Shown: positions 10,454 to 19,264, numbered from the stretch's first letter. The stretch: 64,000 nt of DNA from Devosia lacusdianchii (GCF_022429625.1 NZ_CP092483.1:3162001-3226000); one strand, 5' to 3'. The notes: a model not told the origin generated them from the sequence alone. A program made the numbers and translations.

Positions 10454-12862
10454 ATGGAAATGCGGAATCAAAAGCGCGGAAAACCTCCGGCCGGTCCCAG
10501 CATCATTGCTGACTACCGGCTGCAGCCGGGCGTCCCCGACGAGATGATCGACCGGAACGGCAATATCCGTCCCGGCTGGTCCGCGCTGATGTCTGCCTTC
10601 GACAAGCTCGGCCCCACCGAGCTTGCCGCCCGCTTCGAGCGGGCTGACCAATACCTGCGCGATGCCGGCGTATTCTACCGCAAATACGATGGCGCCGAGG
10701 GCCGCGAGCGCGATTGGCCGCTGGCGCATGTGCCGCTGCTGATCGACGAGAACGACTGGTCGCGCATCAGCGCCGGCCTCATCCAGCGCGCCGAACTGCT
10801 CGAAACCGTCATTGACGACGTCTATGGCGACAATACCCTCGTGCAACAGGGCCTGCTGCCGCCCGAACTCATTGCCCGCAATGGCGAGTTCCTGCGGCCG
10901 CTTGTCGGCGTCAAACCCGCCAGCGGCCATTACCTGCATTTCTGCGCGTTCGAGCTGGGCCGCGGCCCCGATGGCGCCTGGTGGGTGCTGGGCGACCGCA
11001 CACAGGCACCGTCAGGCGCCGGCTTCGCGCTCGAGAACCGCGTCGCCACCACCCGCGCGCTCAGCGACATCTATGCCGATATGAATGTGCAGCGGCTGGC
11101 CGGCTTCTTCCGCGGCTTCCGCGACCAGCTCTTTGCCCAGGCGAAACGCGACGGCGGACGCGTCGGCATCCTGACACCCGGCCAGCTCAACGAAACCTAT
11201 TTCGAGCACGCCTATATCGCCCGCTACCTGGGCCTGATGTTGCTCGAAGGCGAGGACCTCGTTGTCGAAGACGGCAATGTCATGGTGCGAACGGTCGCCG
11301 GACTGCGACCGGTCAGCGTGCTCTGGCGGCGCATGGATGCGTCCTTCGTCGATCCGCTCGAACTGCGCTACGACAGCCGCATCGGCACGCCCGGCATGGT
11401 CGAGGCCCTGCGCCACGGCTCCATCTCGATGATCAACGCGCTGGGTACGGGCCTGCTCGAAACCCGGGCGCTTGCCGCCTTCATGCCGCGCCTGGCTCAG
11501 AAACTGCTCGGTACCGACCTGTTGCTGCCCGAGATCGCGACCTGGTGGTGCGGCCAGCCCAGCGAGCAGCAGCACGTCATCGCCAATTTCGACAAGCTTA
11601 TGATCGGGCCCGCCTTCGCCACGGCCCTGCCCTTCGACGATCAGCGCGGCACCATGCTGGGTTCCGCCATTCCAGCCGAGCAGAAGGCCGCGCTGCTCGA
11701 ACGCATGCTGAACAACGGCGCCGATTATGTGGGCCAGGAACAGGTCCAGCTTTCCACCGCTCCTGTTTATGTCGATGGCAAGTTGCAACCGCGTCCGATC
11801 ACCCTGCGGGTCTATGCCGCCCGCACCGATCAGGGTTGGACCATCATGCCAGGCGGTTTCGCCCGCGTCGGCTCCACATCGGATACCTCAGCCATCGCCA
11901 TGCAGCGCGGCGGCCAGGCGGCTGACGTCTGGGTGCTGTCCACCAAGCCTGTCGAGCAGGTATCGCTGCTGCCGCAGGACGGCCAGAAACTCGTCCGCAA
12001 CTCGCCCGGCAGCCTGCCGAGCCGCGCCGCCGACAATCTCATCTGGCTGGGTCGCTACGCCGAGCGCTGCGAGGCCACGGTTCGCATCCTGCGCGCCTAC
12101 AATGCGCGGTTGGCCGAGCTCAGCAAGTCCGACCTGCCCATTCTTACGCACTGCGCCGATTTCCTCGAGACTATCGATGTCGACGCCACCGACGCCATGC
12201 CGCAAGGCCTGCTCGCGTCCATCGACAGCGCCGTGCACAGCGCGAGCCAGATCCGCGACCGCTTCTCGCCCGATGGCTGGCTAGCCCTCAACGATCTGCA
12301 AAAGACCGCCCAGCGCTTTGCCGCGCGCATCCGTCCCGGCGATGATGCGACCCGCGCTATGACCGTGCTGCTGCGCAAGCTCGCCGGCTTTTCCGGTCTC
12401 GTGCATGAAAACATGTATCGCTTCGCCGGCTGGCGCTTCCTCGAACTTGGCCGCCGTCTTGAACGTGCCATCCAGATCGCCCGCGTCACCGCCTGGCTGA
12501 CCGACACGGACGCACCCGATGGCTCGCTCGAAATGCTGCTGGAAATCGGCGACAGCGTCATGTCGCATCGGCGCCGTTACTCGGTAAGCGCCGGCACGCA
12601 AAGCGCCACCGATCTGCTGGTGCTTGATCCGCTCAATCCGCGCTCGGTGCAGTTCCAGATCACCGAACTGCGTGCCCAGATCGAGATGCTGCCCGGCGGC
12701 ATCGACGACGGCATCCTGTCGCCGGCCGCCAAGGCGGCGCTGCAGATCGAAACCGACCTGCGCATAGCCGTCGCCGCGGAGATGACACCCGAACGCCTCG
12801 ATAAGCTCGCCGCCGATATCGGCATGCTGTCCGGCCTCGTGGCCGCGGCATATTTCGTGTAG
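10454..12862 (+). CDS. Circularly permuted ATP-grasp + alpha-E domain protein
   Basis: A fusion of 802 aa. The first 500 residues are a circularly permuted ATP-grasp domain (DUF404/DUF407 type), with family motifs GEDLVVEDG near residue 266 and, later, GTPGMVEAL and NALGTGLLE. From about 515 to 800 follows the helical alpha-E domain (DUF403), with IWLGRYAERCE and FLELGRRLERA. ATP-grasp enzymes of this type are predicted to ligate carboxylates to amines, and alpha-E is nearly always found beside it. In many bacteria the two domains are separate genes; here they are fused. The start at 10454 is 4 bases after the preceding stop; the frame is open upstream to 10418 within that gene, so 10454 is the sensible start. 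Confidence 0.88.
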   Translation: MEMRNQKRGKPPAGPSIIADYRLQPGVPDEMIDRNGNIRPGWSALMSAFDKLGPTELAARFERADQYLRDAGVFYRKYDGAEGRERDWPLAHVPLLIDENDWSRISAGLIQRAELLETVIDDVYGDNTLVQQGLLPPELIARNGEFLRPLVGVKPASGHYLHFCAFELGRGPDGAWWVLGDRTQAPSGAGFALENRVATTRALSDIYADMNVQRLAGFFRGFRDQLFAQAKRDGGRVGILTPGQLNETYFEHAYIARYLGLMLLEGEDLVVEDGNVMVRTVAGLRPVSVLWRRMDASFVDPLELRYDSRIGTPGMVEALRHGSISMINALGTGLLETRALAAFMPRLAQKLLGTDLLLPEIATWWCGQPSEQQHVIANFDKLMIGPAFATALPFDDQRGTMLGSAIPAEQKAALLERMLNNGADYVGQEQVQLSTAPVYVDGKLQPRPITLRVYAARTDQGWTIMPGGFARVGSTSDTSAIAMQRGGQAADVWVLSTKPVEQVSLLPQDGQKLVRNSPGSLPSRAADNLIWLGRYAERCEATVRILRAYNARLAELSKSDLPILTHCADFLETIDVDATDAMPQGLLASIDSAVHSASQIRDRFSPDGWLALNDLQKTAQRFAARIRPGDDATRAMTVLLRKLAGFSGLVHENMYRFAGWRFLELGRRLERAIQIARVTAWLTDTDAPDGSLEMLLEIGDSVMSHRRRYSVSAGTQSATDLLVLDPLNPRSVQFQITELRAQIEMLPGGIDDGILSPAAKAALQIETDLRIAVAAEMTPERLDKLAADIGMLSGLVAAAYFV

Positions 12863-12867
12863 CCGTC

Positions 12868-13746
12868 ATGCTCTACGATGTCCGCCTCGAACTGAGCTAC
12901 GACTACGACGCCCCCGTGCATGGCGGGCGCCATCTGATCCGCGTCGTGCCGGCCACGGTGCCCGGTGTACAGCGCGTCGTCGCCGCCAGCCTGTCGTTCG
13001 AGCCGCGCCCACAGCGCGAAAGCACCTTCACCGACTTCTTCGGCAATTCGGCGACGGCTATCACCTTCGTCACGCCGCATGAGAAGCTCGATGTCCGCCT
13101 CACCGCCCGGGTGCAGGTAGAGGACCTCCACCCACCCGCCGACCTATCGCCATCCCGCGGCAACCTTCAGGCGGAAATCACCCGCTTCTGGTCGGTTGAA
13201 CCCGATAGCCCCCACCACTTCCTCGCCGCCTCGCCGCGCGTGCAAGTGGTACCGGCCATTACCGCTTACGTGGAGGCGATCACCGCCGACACCCAATCGG
13301 TCATGGCCGCCGCGACCGCCCTGTGCATGGGCATCCATCGCGACTTCGCTTACGACCCCAAGGCAACCGATGTCGAGACCAAGCCGGCCGAGGCCTTCGC
13401 ACTGCGCAAGGGCGTCTGCCAGGACTTTGCCCATGTCATGATTGCCGGCCTGCGCGGCATCGGCATCCCGGCCGGCTATGTGTCCGGCTTCCTGCGCACC
13501 AATCCCCCGCCCGGCAAGCCACGCCTCGAAGGCGCCGATGCCATGCATGCGTGGGTGCGGGCCTGGTGCGGCCAGCATGTCGGCTGGGTCGAGTTCGACC
13601 CCACCAATGCGATGATCGCCGGGCCCGATCACATCTCGATCGGTCATGGCCGCGACTATGCCGATATTTCTCCGATCATCGGCGTATTGAAGACCCATGG
13701 CTCGCACGAAGCCAAGCAATCGGTCGACGTCATCAGGGTCGAATAA
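12868..13746 (+). CDS. Transglutaminase family protein (short form)
   Basis: Transglutaminase-like cysteine protein, 292 aa, with the bacterial transglutaminase N-terminal domain (residues 1-85) and a core carrying Cys184 (KGVCQDFAH), His227 (DAMHAWVRAW) and Asp244 (VEFDPTNA), so the catalytic triad is intact. It starts 5 bases after the ATP-grasp/alpha-E gene and ends the operon. No signal peptide is seen. Bacterial members of this group may act as peptidases or transpeptidases rather than cross-linkers; with the ATP-grasp and DUF2126 proteins it could process the product of the ligase (inference). A proteasome-like peptidase gene that often accompanies such clusters is not next to it here. 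Confidence 0.9.
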   Translation: MLYDVRLELSYDYDAPVHGGRHLIRVVPATVPGVQRVVAASLSFEPRPQRESTFTDFFGNSATAITFVTPHEKLDVRLTARVQVEDLHPPADLSPSRGNLQAEITRFWSVEPDSPHHFLAASPRVQVVPAITAYVEAITADTQSVMAAATALCMGIHRDFAYDPKATDVETKPAEAFALRKGVCQDFAHVMIAGLRGIGIPAGYVSGFLRTNPPPGKPRLEGADAMHAWVRAWCGQHVGWVEFDPTNAMIAGPDHISIGHGRDYADISPIIGVLKTHGSHEAKQSVDVIRVE

Positions 13747-13773
13747 CGCCCCGCTTTGTTTCATCGACGCGAC

Positions 13774-13799
13774 GGAACCAAAGTCTCTCCCGCTCCGTT
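13774..13799 (+). promoter_or_regulatory. EcfG (general stress sigma factor) promoter
   Basis: GGAAC at 13774-13778 and CGTT at 13796-13799 with a 17-base spacer match the alphaproteobacterial EcfG consensus. It points toward the two small membrane-protein genes at 13886 and 14092. Confidence 0.75.
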
Positions 13800-13885
13800 C
13801 CTTTGCCACGCGCAACAAAAGCGCAATGAATGCAAATGGCCGGCAGGTCCAACACTTGGATCGAACCGGTCGAGCGGAGGCAGTC

Positions 13886-14050
13886 ATGACGAACATGCAT
13901 ATCAAGGCACTTGAGAGCGCCAGCCGCACTTCAGCGGTCTGGACCGAAGGCTACGATGGGCAAACCCATTATGCCGATGTTCTCAAAGCACTTGTGCCAG
14001 CCACGTTCATCCTGGCCGTTGCCGCCGCACTGATGCTGGCGATCCTCTGA
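13886..14050 (+). CDS. Small single-pass membrane protein (54 aa), unknown function
   Basis: A 54-residue protein: a polar N-terminal half with WTEGYDGQTHYADVLKAL, then one C-terminal membrane helix (about residues 34-53). The start is chosen because agcggagg lies 6 bases before the ATG; the frame is open further upstream, but that part overlaps the EcfG-type promoter at 13774 and lacks conserved character. I do not recognise a named family. Its position behind a stress promoter and before a DUF3309 gene suggests a small stress-induced envelope protein (inference). Confidence 0.65.
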   Translation: MTNMHIKALESASRTSAVWTEGYDGQTHYADVLKALVPATFILAVAAALMLAIL

Positions 14051-14091
14051 TTACTGGCAGCAAAGCGTCACAATAACAAAGGAGAGCTACC

Positions 14092-14250
14092 ATGGGTCTC
14101 GGTACAATTCTCATCATCATTCTAATCTTGCTGTTGATCGGCGCGCTACCCAACTGGGGCTATTCGCGCGGCTTCGGCTACTTCCCATCCGGCATCCTCG
14201 GCGTGGTGCTGGTGGTGATCCTCATTCTCGTGCTGATGGGACGCATCTAG
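14092..14250 (+). CDS. DUF3309-family small membrane protein
   Basis: A 52-residue protein with two hydrophobic segments around the hallmark LPNWGYSRGFGYFPSG, which is the DUF3309 signature. The ATG follows aaaggagagctac, a strong ribosome binding site. Function is unknown; members occur widely in Proteobacteria and are often stress-induced. It follows the 54-aa protein gene by 41 bases and probably shares its EcfG-type promoter at 13774. The gene is too short to appear in many automatic annotations. Confidence 0.85.
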   Translation: MGLGTILIIILILLLIGALPNWGYSRGFGYFPSGILGVVLVVILILVLMGRI

Positions 14251-14346
14251 CACGTTGAACCAAAAATAGGCGCAGCCAGCCCCCTGGTCCCACTAATGTG
14301 GATTGCGCCCGCGGGAAGAAAGACCGCCCCCCTTTCCCCGCCCCTA

Positions 14347-14383
14347 ACACCCCGCCGCGGCCTCCGCGTAGCGGGGTGTCTTT
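14347..14383 (+). terminator. Possible terminator hairpin after the DUF3309 gene
   Basis: acaccccgc (14347-14355) pairs with gcggggtgt (14371-14379), followed by ctttcctt rather than a clean T run. It lies in the 200-base gap after the DUF3309 gene, which otherwise holds only the stress promoter at 14398. Confidence 0.4.
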
Positions 14384-14397
14384 CCTTCCAACACCCG

Positions 14398-14422
14398 GGA
14401 ACTTCAGGGATTTTCGGGCGTT
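14398..14422 (+). promoter_or_regulatory. EcfG promoter for the DUF883/holin-like pair
   Basis: GGAAC at 14398-14402 and CGTT at 14419-14422 with a 16-base spacer fit the EcfG consensus exactly. The first gene starts 28 bases downstream at 14451. Confidence 0.8.
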
Positions 14423-14450
14423 GACCACACACAGTTAAAGGAGCGTCCCT

Positions 14451-14816
14451 ATGGCTACCACTTCAGATCTCGCCCCCACGCGCCGCAAGGCATCGGGCAC
14501 CGCCAGCCGTGCAAGCAGCACCAAACCCCGCGAGGAGCAGCTTGAGGATCAGGTTGCCCAGCTTCAGGCCGACCTGAAGGCCATTGCCGCGACGCTGGCC
14601 AAGCTCAGCAGCGAAAAGGTCAACGAGGTCCGCACCGTGGCCAAGGACGAAGTGCGCCATCTCCAGCGTCAGGGCCAGGACGTCATCGAGGACGTGCAGG
14701 AACAGGCCGGTGCGCTGGAAAAGCAACTCAAGGACACGATCCGCGAAAAGCCCCTGACCGCCGTGGCGAGCGCAGTCGGCATAGGCTTCATTCTGGCTCT
14801 GCTGTCGCGGCGCTAG
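14451..14816 (+). CDS. DUF883 (ElaB/YqjD-like) C-tail membrane protein
   Basis: A 121-aa protein with a basic, Ser/Thr-rich N-terminus, a long amphipathic and probably coiled-coil helix (about residues 25-95) and a C-terminal membrane helix (about 100-118) ending in RR. This is the ElaB/YqjD/DUF883 layout; E. coli YqjD binds ribosomes in stationary phase at the inner membrane, but that role is not shown here. The next gene follows after 5 bases and encodes a holin-like membrane protein, as in the E. coli yqjD-yqjE order. An EcfG-type promoter lies directly upstream, in keeping with a stress role. Confidence 0.8.
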   Translation: MATTSDLAPTRRKASGTASRASSTKPREEQLEDQVAQLQADLKAIAATLAKLSSEKVNEVRTVAKDEVRHLQRQGQDVIEDVQEQAGALEKQLKDTIREKPLTAVASAVGIGFILALLSRR

Positions 14817-14821
14817 GCATC

Positions 14822-15262
14822 ATGCATTTGCTGATGCCGCTCGCGGCTCTCCTCGGCATCGAGGTTGAAGCCATAACCGATCGCGTCAAGGGATTGGTCA
14901 TCGCCAATGCGGTGATGATCACCCTTGGCCTGATCGGCCTCGGTTTCCTCATCGCCGCCGGATACATCGCCCTGGCCGATGCGCTGAGCCCGCTCTATGC
15001 CGCGCTCATCCTGGCCGCCGCCTTCCTGGCACTGGCGCTTGCCGTCTATCTGGGAATGAAGGTTGGCGAAACCAGGCATCGTCGGGAACTGGCAACGAAA
15101 CGGCGATCAACCGAGACCAGTGCCTTCGTCACTACGGCCGCTTTGACCGCATTGCCGGTCCTGCTGAAGTCGCCATTGGTGCGGACGTTGGGCCTGCCGG
15201 CTGCGGCTATCGCCGCGTTCCTGCTGGTCCGCAATGCCGACAAGAAGGACGACCCGGACTGA
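14822..15262 (+). CDS. Phage-holin-3 family (DUF1469/YqjE-like) membrane protein
   Basis: A 146-aa inner-membrane protein with two strong adjacent helices (about residues 28-50 and 57-80), a basic linker, and a weaker C-terminal hydrophobic stretch. It matches the layout of the holin-like DUF1469/YqjE family, which despite the name is chromosomal and not phage-derived. It is translationally close to the DUF883 gene and probably co-transcribed from the EcfG promoter at 14398. It converges on the histidine kinase gene ending at 15274. Confidence 0.75.
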   Translation: MHLLMPLAALLGIEVEAITDRVKGLVIANAVMITLGLIGLGFLIAAGYIALADALSPLYAALILAAAFLALALAVYLGMKVGETRHRRELATKRRSTETSAFVTTAALTALPVLLKSPLVRTLGLPAAAIAAFLLVRNADKKDDPD

Positions 15263-15273
15263 GGCCTTTGGCC

Positions 15274-16821
15274 TCAGCCACTTTCCGCCGGTAATGGCAG
15301 CCAGACCTTGGCGACCACGCCTTCCGGCGGGAAGTCGAGCTTCACCTCGCTGTCCAGTACTTTCGCCAGGCTCCGCTCGATCAGGCGCGCCCCCAGCCCG
15401 TGTTCCTGCGGCCGCTCGACCGGCGGCCCACCATGCTCACGCCAATGGAGCGACAGGCCACGCTGCGGAAAGGCTTTCACCTCCCATTGGATATTGACGA
15501 CGCCCTCGTCGCTGGCCCAGGCACCATAGCGATGCGCATTGGTGGTGAGTTCGTGCAGGATCAACCCCAGGCCAAGGGCATGGTCGGCCGGCAGCATCAC
15601 ATCGGGTCCGCGCACCTCGGCCCGGTCAGGGTTGGTGATGAAGTTCGGCCCGAGTTGCGAGGCCAGCACTTCGTAGAGCTGCACACCGGACCAGTCGCGG
15701 TCGGCCAGCAGCACATGCGCATCCGAAATGGTGCGCAACCGGCCCGAGAACGCCTCGATGAAGGCAACGGGGTCCGGGTTCTGCCGGATCGTCTGCCGGG
15801 CTACCGACTGGATCATGGCCAGCGTGTTCTTCACCCGGTGATTGAGTTCGCGCAGCAGCAGCCGCGTCTGCTCGGCGCTTTGCTTGCTTTCGGTGACGTC
15901 GATGCTGGCGCCCATCATGATCAGTGGCTTGCCCTCGGCATCGCGCTGATAGACGCGGCCGCGCATGGTCAACCAGCGTCCTGAGGTCGCCACCCGCGCT
16001 TCGGCGCTGTAATCTACGCCATCGTCGAGGCTGGCCGTAATCCCGGCCTGCACGGTGGCGCGGTCGGCCGGATGGGTTGCTTCCAGAACCTGCTCGACCC
16101 GGATGGGTCCGGCTTCCGGCAATTCGTACATGCGCCGGAACGTGTCGTTGCAGGCCACCTCGCCACTGCGGATATCCCACACCCAGCTCCCGACCTTGCC
16201 GGCCTCAAGGGTCAGCGCGTGGCGCCACTCCTCGCGCAGCAAAGCGGCGGCGGTGCGCGCCCGCACCCTGGCTTCGTCCTTGAGCGCAAACAGCGCCGCC
16301 GCCAGGCCCGCCAGATCCCCGAGTTGAGTCAACAGATCCGGATCGACGGCGTCGCGCGGGTTGGCGCTCAGCACGCAGACCGAGCCCAGCTTCTGCCCGG
16401 CAATGATGATCGGCGCCCCGGCATAGAACCGGATATGCGGCCATCCCGTCACCAGAGGATTATCGGCGAAACGGTCATCCTTGGCCGCATCGAGCACGAC
16501 CATGGCCTCGTCACCAGGCAGCGCTATCGTATGAGCGCAAAAGGAGACGTCGGTGGCGGTGTGCTCAAGGCCCTGCACGCCAAAGCAGGCCCGGAACCAC
16601 TGGCGTTCCTTGCCGACCAACGTCACCAGCGCAAATTCTGTCTTGAAGATATGTGCCGCCGTCCGGCCAAGCCGTTCAAAATCGCTATCGGGCTCGCCGT
16701 CAAGCACGTCGAGCGCGGCAAGCGCATCAAGGCGCGCCGGATCGTCCACAACCGCCCGGACCTGGTCCGGGAGCGGAGCTCCTACATCTGTCACTTCCCG
16801 TCCTGACGCTAACGCAAACAA
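15274..16821 (-). CDS. HWE-family sensor histidine kinase with GAF and PAS domains
   Basis: A soluble 515-aa sensor kinase. A GAF domain spans about residues 50-180, a PAS domain about 205-315, then the dimerisation helix with phospho-acceptor His328 (LRELNHRVKNT), the N-box HELTTNAHRYG and the HWE-type WREHGGPP segment. HWE kinases commonly signal into PhyR in alphaproteobacteria. The gene sits in the stress island and has its own EcfG-type promoter at 16861-16885, so it is likely part of the positive feedback of the general stress response (inference). No membrane helix is present, so the signal is cytoplasmic; the ligand is unknown. Confidence 0.88.
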   Translation of the reverse strand: MFALASGREVTDVGAPLPDQVRAVVDDPARLDALAALDVLDGEPDSDFERLGRTAAHIFKTEFALVTLVGKERQWFRACFGVQGLEHTATDVSFCAHTIALPGDEAMVVLDAAKDDRFADNPLVTGWPHIRFYAGAPIIIAGQKLGSVCVLSANPRDAVDPDLLTQLGDLAGLAAALFALKDEARVRARTAAALLREEWRHALTLEAGKVGSWVWDIRSGEVACNDTFRRMYELPEAGPIRVEQVLEATHPADRATVQAGITASLDDGVDYSAEARVATSGRWLTMRGRVYQRDAEGKPLIMMGASIDVTESKQSAEQTRLLLRELNHRVKNTLAMIQSVARQTIRQNPDPVAFIEAFSGRLRTISDAHVLLADRDWSGVQLYEVLASQLGPNFITNPDRAEVRGPDVMLPADHALGLGLILHELTTNAHRYGAWASDEGVVNIQWEVKAFPQRGLSLHWREHGGPPVERPQEHGLGARLIERSLAKVLDSEVKLDFPPEGVVAKVWLPLPAESG

Positions 16822-16860
16822 GCCCCGAAAATCCGGCGATACTAATCGACGATTGTAGAA

Positions 16861-16885
16861 AACGAACTTCTCTCGCTTTAGTTCC
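16861..16885 (-). promoter_or_regulatory. EcfG promoter for the GAF-PAS HWE kinase gene
   Basis: On the minus strand GGAAC (16885-16881) and CGTT (16864-16861) are separated by 16 bases, an exact EcfG-type site 39 bases before the kinase ATG at 16821. Confidence 0.8.
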
Positions 16886-16905
16886 AGGAAATTTTTCGCA
16901 GATTA

Positions 16906-17826
16906 TCAGGCCGGTTCGGTGGGCGCGGCCACTTTGGGCAGCAATACCTTGAGCGCGCCCGGATGAACCTTGAGCGTCACGGAGCGGTCGAGCTTGATCA
17001 GCTCGCCATCGACCACCGCATGCGCGCCCCGCTTGCGCTTGGGAAAGGTGAGCGTCACCTCCGCCACTTCCTTCTCCGAAACCATGGGGCTGGCCCGCCA
17101 GGTGCCCAGGAATACCTCGACCGCCAGCTTGATCAGCGCCCAACTGGACACCGGTGCCGCCACGTAGACGCCGAGTACGCCGGCGTCGAGCGCATCGGCA
17201 TGCGGAATATGCCCATCACCCAGCGGATTGTTGGAGACTGCAATTCCCGACACGCGCCGGCTCTCGACGCCGCGCTTGGTGTGAAGCTCGGCGTCGAATT
17301 GTGGGGGACGGATTGCGGCTGCGGTGACGGCACGCAGGCTCGCCAGCATCTTGCCGACCCGGCTGCCATAGGTCATGCCCTCGCGAATGCGGACGAGACG
17401 CGCGTGAATACCCACGCCGAACTGGTGCACAAAGGGACGGCCATTGGCCGTGGCAATATCCACCGCGCCGAGCTCACCGGCGGCTAACGCCTCCAGGGCT
17501 TCGGGCAAAGCCAGCGGCACTTTGAGCGCACGCGCGAACAGGTTCATCGTGCCCGCCGGCAACACGGCCAGCGGCATCCCCGTGGCGAAGGCTATGCCGG
17601 CCGCCGTGGAAATGGTGCCGTCTCCGCCGCCCGCCAACACGGCATCCACGCCTTCGGTCTTCGCCGCCGCGGTCAGCCGCGCCTCCACTTCGCTGCCGGC
17701 CACGACCTCGCAATCAAGTGTGTGGCCATGGCTCTCGAATATCGTCCTGGCCGTGGTGCAGAAGGCGTCCAGGTCCATGGTGCGCAGCGTGCCGCCATCG
17801 CGGTTGAGAATGGCGATGATATGCAA
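16906..17826 (-). CDS. Diacylglycerol/lipid kinase family protein (YegS/DagK type)
   Basis: A 306-aa protein of the NAD-kinase/diacylglycerol-kinase superfamily. The nucleotide-binding motif GGGDGT is at residues 66-71, followed by LPAGTMNLFAR, both hallmarks of the YegS/LCB5 branch that phosphorylates membrane lipids. It starts 19 bases after the stop of the CHASE3 histidine kinase and looks like the third gene of a crp-kinase-lipid kinase operon under the EcfG promoter at 20138. A role in membrane lipid change under stress is plausible (inference); the substrate cannot be told from sequence. Confidence 0.85.
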   Translation of the reverse strand: MHIIAILNRDGGTLRTMDLDAFCTTARTIFESHGHTLDCEVVAGSEVEARLTAAAKTEGVDAVLAGGGDGTISTAAGIAFATGMPLAVLPAGTMNLFARALKVPLALPEALEALAAGELGAVDIATANGRPFVHQFGVGIHARLVRIREGMTYGSRVGKMLASLRAVTAAAIRPPQFDAELHTKRGVESRRVSGIAVSNNPLGDGHIPHADALDAGVLGVYVAAPVSSWALIKLAVEVFLGTWRASPMVSEKEVAEVTLTFPKRKRGAHAVVDGELIKLDRSVTLKVHPGALKVLLPKVAAPTEPA

Positions 17827-17845
17827 GGCTAACTCCGTTGGCTGA

Positions 17846-19264
17846 TCAGCCGCGCGACTGGGCGCCGTCGAGTCCCGGAAGGGACACGCGGACGACCAGC
17901 CCGCCGCTAGGCGCGATGGAATAGTCCGGGACGCCCCCGAACTGGTTGGACAATTGCTTGACGATTACCGAGCCAAGACCACTCTCGCCCCCCACGCCAT
18001 CCTCTGGCAGCCCAACGCCATCATCGGCGACAACAAGGATGGGTACCCCGGCCTCGTCCCGCTTGAGGCTGACAGTGATCGTACCGGTCCGGCCATCGGG
18101 AAAGGCGTGCTTGAGGGCATTCGTCACCAGTTCACCGACCAGAATGCCCACCGTGGTGGCGTCGCGCGCGCTGATGACGATAGGGTCGATGTGGCCGACC
18201 AGGGCCACCGCCTTGGGATCGCTGACCGTGCTCGCAATGTCTTCGAGCACGGCGTCGAGAAATTCATCGGCGCTGGCGGTTTCGAGATCTCCGCCCAGGC
18301 GCAGCCGGCGATGCGCCGAGGCGATCGCGTGCACGCGCGAGCGCGCCGCCTCCAGCGCCTGCCGCACTTCGTCGGACTTGCTGCGCATCAATTGCAGGCC
18401 CAAGAGCGACGACACCGTCGCCAGCGAGTTGCCGATGCGATGGTTGGTGTCCTGCAGCAGCGCCTCCACGCGTTGCCGTTCCCGCTCGGCGTGCTCGCGC
18501 GCCTCCTCGACCGCGCGAGTACGCTCCTGCACATGCGCTTCAAGCACCTCGTTCTCGCTGAGCAGCCGGTTCTGGCTACGTGCCAAGGCGCTGACCTCCA
18601 GCTGGGTCCGCGCCAGCAGCGAATAGCCCAGCACCACAGCGCCAGCCAAGGCGGCCACTACGGCCGCAACCAGCCATCGCCTAGATTCATCGATGCCGCG
18701 ATTGCGATCGAGTAGCTTCTGGTTCTCTTCGGCTATGAACTGCTCGAGCGTTCGCCGCACCTCGTCCATCAGCCGCGCGCCCATGCCGGTCTGGATCAGG
18801 GTCCGCGCTTCCGCCGAGCGCTGCTTTTCGACAAGCTCGACCGTGCGCTCCATTTCGGCGGCCTTGGCCAGAATGTCGCCGCCGATAGCCCGCACCCGGT
18901 CCGCCTGCGCCGGATCGTCCTCGGTTATGGCGACCAGCGACAGCAGCCTTGTATCGATGGATGCCGCGGCCCGGCGGTAGGGCTCCAGATAGCTTTCGTC
19001 CCGCGTCAGCACATAGCCGCGCTGGCTGCTTTCGGCCTCGGCCAGCGCAATGGTCAACTCGCGCGCCTGGTTGCGCACCTCGTAGGTGTGCACCACGTCG
19101 CCGATCTGCCGATCGATGCCCCGCACCATGATGAGCGACGATGCCGCCGCCAGCACCACCAGGGCCAGTGATGCCAGCACGACGAGGCGCTGGCCAATTC
19201 GCCGCCTGAGGGCGGTCTCGGTCGCTCGTTTCGTCATGTCGCTCGCGATGCTCATCAGCGTCAT
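17846..19264 (-). CDS. CHASE3-domain sensor histidine kinase (HisKA_2 type)
   Basis: A membrane-bound sensor kinase, 472 aa from the chosen start. It has a first membrane helix (about 25-47), a periplasmic CHASE3 sensing domain (about 50-190), a second helix (about 198-218), a coiled coil, then the HisKA_2 phospho-acceptor His275 (QDTNHRIGNS) and a HATPase with NALKHAFPDG and VADDGVGLPEDG. The frame is open to 19318, but those 18 extra residues are unlike a membrane-protein N-terminus; no start has a strong ribosome binding site, so the exact start is unsure. It follows the Crp/Fnr gene on the same strand and is likely in its stress-controlled operon. PhyR is a plausible partner (inference). 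Confidence 0.85.
   Translation of the reverse strand: MTLMSIASDMTKRATETALRRRIGQRLVVLASLALVVLAAASSLIMVRGIDRQIGDVVHTYEVRNQARELTIALAEAESSQRGYVLTRDESYLEPYRRAAASIDTRLLSLVAITEDDPAQADRVRAIGGDILAKAAEMERTVELVEKQRSAEARTLIQTGMGARLMDEVRRTLEQFIAEENQKLLDRNRGIDESRRWLVAAVVAALAGAVVLGYSLLARTQLEVSALARSQNRLLSENEVLEAHVQERTRAVEEAREHAERERQRVEALLQDTNHRIGNSLATVSSLLGLQLMRSKSDEVRQALEAARSRVHAIASAHRRLRLGGDLETASADEFLDAVLEDIASTVSDPKAVALVGHIDPIVISARDATTVGILVGELVTNALKHAFPDGRTGTITVSLKRDEAGVPILVVADDGVGLPEDGVGGESGLGSVIVKQLSNQFGGVPDYSIAPSGGLVVRVSLPGLDGAQSRG

Noticed and set aside
8965..10455. Long minus-strand open frame opposite the DUF2126 region
   Set aside because: Shadow of the transglutaminase-DUF2126 gene; no recognisable motifs.
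14822..15262. Possible prophage remnant because of a holin-family call
   Set aside because: This holin-like family is chromosomal and paired with DUF883 as in yqjD-yqjE; no other phage genes are present.
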